A stretch of 50,850 bases of DNA, taken from NCBI GenBank assembly GCA_027450045.1, contig DAIDKM010000014.1, positions 1 through 50,850 on the forward strand, written 5' to 3'. Both the position numbers and the translations under genes were made by a program. Below the pieces are notes generated by a model. That model did not search any database, was not told the origin of the DNA, and saw only the letters and a program-made list of their open reading frames with translations. Position 1 is the first letter of the stretch. Every line of letters begins with the position of its first letter. This document shows positions 48,998 to 50,850 of this stretch, piece by piece. Source of the stretch: Paludibacter sp. (GTDB taxonomy: Bacteria; Bacteroidota; Bacteroidia; Bacteroidales; Paludibacteraceae).

Positions 48998-50850
48998 TTA
49001 GATTCCAACATTTACGCCAATCAAAAAGGTTCTGGCTTGAGGATAAATACCACGATCGATGCCATAACTGCTACCACCTACTTCAGGATCATATCCGGTA
49101 TATTTTGTAACAGTGAATAAATTACTTACACTTCCATAAATTCTAATGCTATTAAATCCGATTGCATTCATCCACATTTTAGGTAAAGTATATCCCACTT
49201 GAATAGTCTTTACACGGAAATATGCTCCATTTTGTAAATAGAAGTTAGAAGGATTCCTGAAGTTGTTATTAGGATCCTGAATTGACAATCTTGGATAATT
49301 GCTGTTCGGATTAGCAACAGTCCACGCATTAACTGCTTCAATCGGATAATTGGCAGTTGTAATATCAAGACGTCGGTAAGCTTGGAAAATCTTATTTCCC
49401 CAAACACCTTGTCCAAATACCATGAAATCCCAGTTTTTATATCCAAAAGTTACAGTTGCGCCGTAAGTATAAGGGGCATAAGGAGATCCCAGGAAAGTAC
49501 GGTCAGCCTGATTAATGGTGCCGTCACCGTTGGTATCTGCCCATTTAAAATCACCTGGCTTTGCATTAGGTTGAATTAAATTTCCATTCTTATCTTTATA
49601 GTTGTTTATTTCAGCTTGTGAATGGAATACCCCTAATTCTTTAAATCCATAAAACGCATTAAAAGGTTGACCAACTGCCGTACGTGTTAAAGGGTAAGAA
49701 GAATTTTGGAAAGTGGCTCCACCATCCAGGTATTGTTTCCCCTCACCCAAATAAGTAACCGTATTTTTGTTATACGCAAAATTCCCATTTACATTCAATC
49801 TGAAATCTCTGCCGAATTGTTTTTTATAACCTATCTCAATTTCGTATCCATTATTGGTTAAATCTCCTACATTAGACCATGGTTGAGCGGTATAACCAGC
49901 GAAAGCAGGAATTTGAACTTGCAACAACATTCCGGTTGTTTTTTTGGAATAATAATCAAAGGAAACTGTAAGACTTTTCAGCAAAACAGCATCAAAACCG
50001 CCATCAAATGAAGTGGTTTGTTCCCATTTAAGATTGGGATTTGCAGGGCTTGATGTCGAGTAACCAACGCCCAACTGGTCGGGCCCAAAAACATAATTAT
50101 TTCCACCGCCACCGGATATGATGGATTGATATTGGAAGTACCCTAAGGACATGTCATTCCCTACCACACCATAAGAGCCACGTAGTTTTAAATTATCCAC
50201 AAATGAATTTTGTGGGAAAAAGTTCTCATGGCTGATAATCCAACCTACTTGAGCAGATGGAAAGTAACCATAATGGTTACTGGAACCAAATTTTGAAGAA
50301 CCATCACGGCGCAGAATGCCAGTAAACAAGTATTTCTGATCATAATTATAATTTACGCGTCCAAATATTGAACTCATCGTATATTCCTGATCTGCCCAAC
50401 CAGCACCAATACGTTGTGCTTGCGGTAACTGATAATTAAACGACGCGTCATTATAATTAGTTACAGGTTCTCCTTGGTAGGTAATGTTTAATCCATTCGC
50501 ATTTTGTTGTAAAGCACTGGTACCTAACATAACTGAGAAATCATGCTTACCAATTGTCTTACTATAATCAATCGTATTATCCCAGTTCCAGGTCAGGTTC
50601 TGATCGGTCTCTCCATATTGAACAACCATATTGGTATTACTATTATTGGCATTCAGATAAAAAAGAGGCGTAAAGGACTGATTTCCCCAGAAAGCTTTCT
50701 TTACGTTGATTTGTGATCTGATGGTAAGCCCTTTAATAGGATGTACATCAATATAGGCATTCCCAACCATATTATCTGACCATCCATAATTGCCTTTTTG
50801 AGTCTGAATGTAAGCAAGTGGGTTTGTTGCTTCTTGTCCAACATATTGAG
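48998..50850 (-). CDS. susC: SusC/RagA TonB-dependent outer-membrane transporter, C-terminal part (partial)
   Basis: The frame is open to the window edge, so only the last ~617 residues of a roughly 1000-residue protein are visible. They form the beta barrel: FGRVNYNYDQKYLFTGILRRDGSSKFG, SYGVVGNDMSLGYF, KWEQTTSFDGGFDAVLL, then RVKTIQVGYTLPKMW and the end IGVNVGI. These are hallmark SusC/RagA segments. The plug domain, TonB box and signal are outside. It imports oligosaccharides released at the surface, with SusD as lid. First known gene of the glucan locus; its promoter and any regulator lie beyond the window. Confidence 0.96.
   Translation of the reverse strand, partial: QYVGQEATNPLAYIQTQKGNYGWSDNMVGNAYIDVHPIKGLTIRSQINVKKAFWGNQSFTPLFYLNANNSNTNMVVQYGETDQNLTWNWDNTIDYSKTIGKHDFSVMLGTSALQQNANGLNITYQGEPVTNYNDASFNYQLPQAQRIGAGWADQEYTMSSIFGRVNYNYDQKYLFTGILRRDGSSKFGSSNHYGYFPSAQVGWIISHENFFPQNSFVDNLKLRGSYGVVGNDMSLGYFQYQSIISGGGGNNYVFGPDQLGVGYSTSSPANPNLKWEQTTSFDGGFDAVLLKSLTVSFDYYSKKTTGMLLQVQIPAFAGYTAQPWSNVGDLTNNGYEIEIGYKKQFGRDFRLNVNGNFAYNKNTVTYLGEGKQYLDGGATFQNSSYPLTRTAVGQPFNAFYGFKELGVFHSQAEINNYKDKNGNLIQPNAKPGDFKWADTNGDGTINQADRTFLGSPYAPYTYGATVTFGYKNWDFMVFGQGVWGNKIFQAYRRLDITTANYPIEAVNAWTVANPNSNYPRLSIQDPNNNFRNPSNFYLQNGAYFRVKTIQVGYTLPKMWMNAIGFNSIRIYGSVSNLFTVTKYTGYDPEVGGSSYGIDRGIYPQARTFLIGVNVGI

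Overview
The window comes from a member of the Bacteroidota, most likely an anaerobic Bacteroidales-type fermenter (genus not determined). Lineage markers seen directly are a SusC/SusD pair, GldH, a PSP1 protein next to holB, DUF4270, DUF3276, a rpmB-rpmG-DUF4295 cluster, many lipoproteins with short signal peptides, and repeated TAnnTTTG -7 promoter boxes instead of E. coli-type promoters. A full-length pyruvate:ferredoxin oxidoreductase fits anaerobic metabolism. I found no rRNA, tRNA, CRISPR array, insertion sequence or prophage.

Layout. 1-251: 3' end of an ABC-F ATPase gene. 397-6258 (minus): a nitrogen-acquisition region with two ammonium transporter/P-II modules, glnB-amt and porin-amt-glnK, separated by a decayed segment holding a truncated, frameshifted nhaD antiporter relic and perhaps an amt scrap. 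Both P-II proteins lack the uridylylated tyrosine. 6971-8326: NADH oxidase/CoA-disulfide reductase-like flavoprotein. 8411-10812 (minus): gmhA, hddA and hddC-like genes for GDP-D-glycero-D-manno-heptose. 11279-13218: a small lipoprotein and a Wzi-type capsule assembly protein. 13295-15006 (minus): a small lipoprotein and a glycosidase-like protein. 15193-19285: YqhD-type alcohol dehydrogenase, a DUF4105/Lnb-type membrane protein and an alkaline-phosphatase-fold protein whose metal ligands look lost. 19500-23186: a half-length glycogen-synthase-like protein, a DUF4270 lipoprotein and an AAA-type ATPase with an altered Walker B. 23272-26820: nifJ. 26909-37351: mostly housekeeping genes (tsaD, acyltransferase, sirtuin, proC, gldH, PSP1, holB, threonine aldolase, DUF3276, a universal stress protein, L28/L33). 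37804-40062: umuC without umuD, and a Gfo/Idh/MocA oxidoreductase.

40253-50850 (minus) is a polysaccharide utilization locus: SusC (5' end outside the window), SusD, a PKD-containing surface lipoprotein, two GH30 enzymes, a GH16 laminarinase-like enzyme and a GH5 enzyme. The combination points to a beta-glucan with 1,3 and 1,6 linkages, such as laminarin or fungal cell-wall glucan: the surface proteins would capture and import, the GH16 would cut the 1,3 backbone, and the GH30s would cut 1,6 linkages.

The least ordinary features are four proteins that keep a fold but have lost or changed key residues (two P-II proteins, a phosphatase-like protein, a half glycogen synthase and an ATPase), the nhaD relic between the ammonium modules, and several strong palindromes on or beside promoters. 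No wholly new multi-gene system is evident; the best candidates for new biology are the uridylylation-free double ammonium region and the conserved-looking but catalytically degenerate enzymes.
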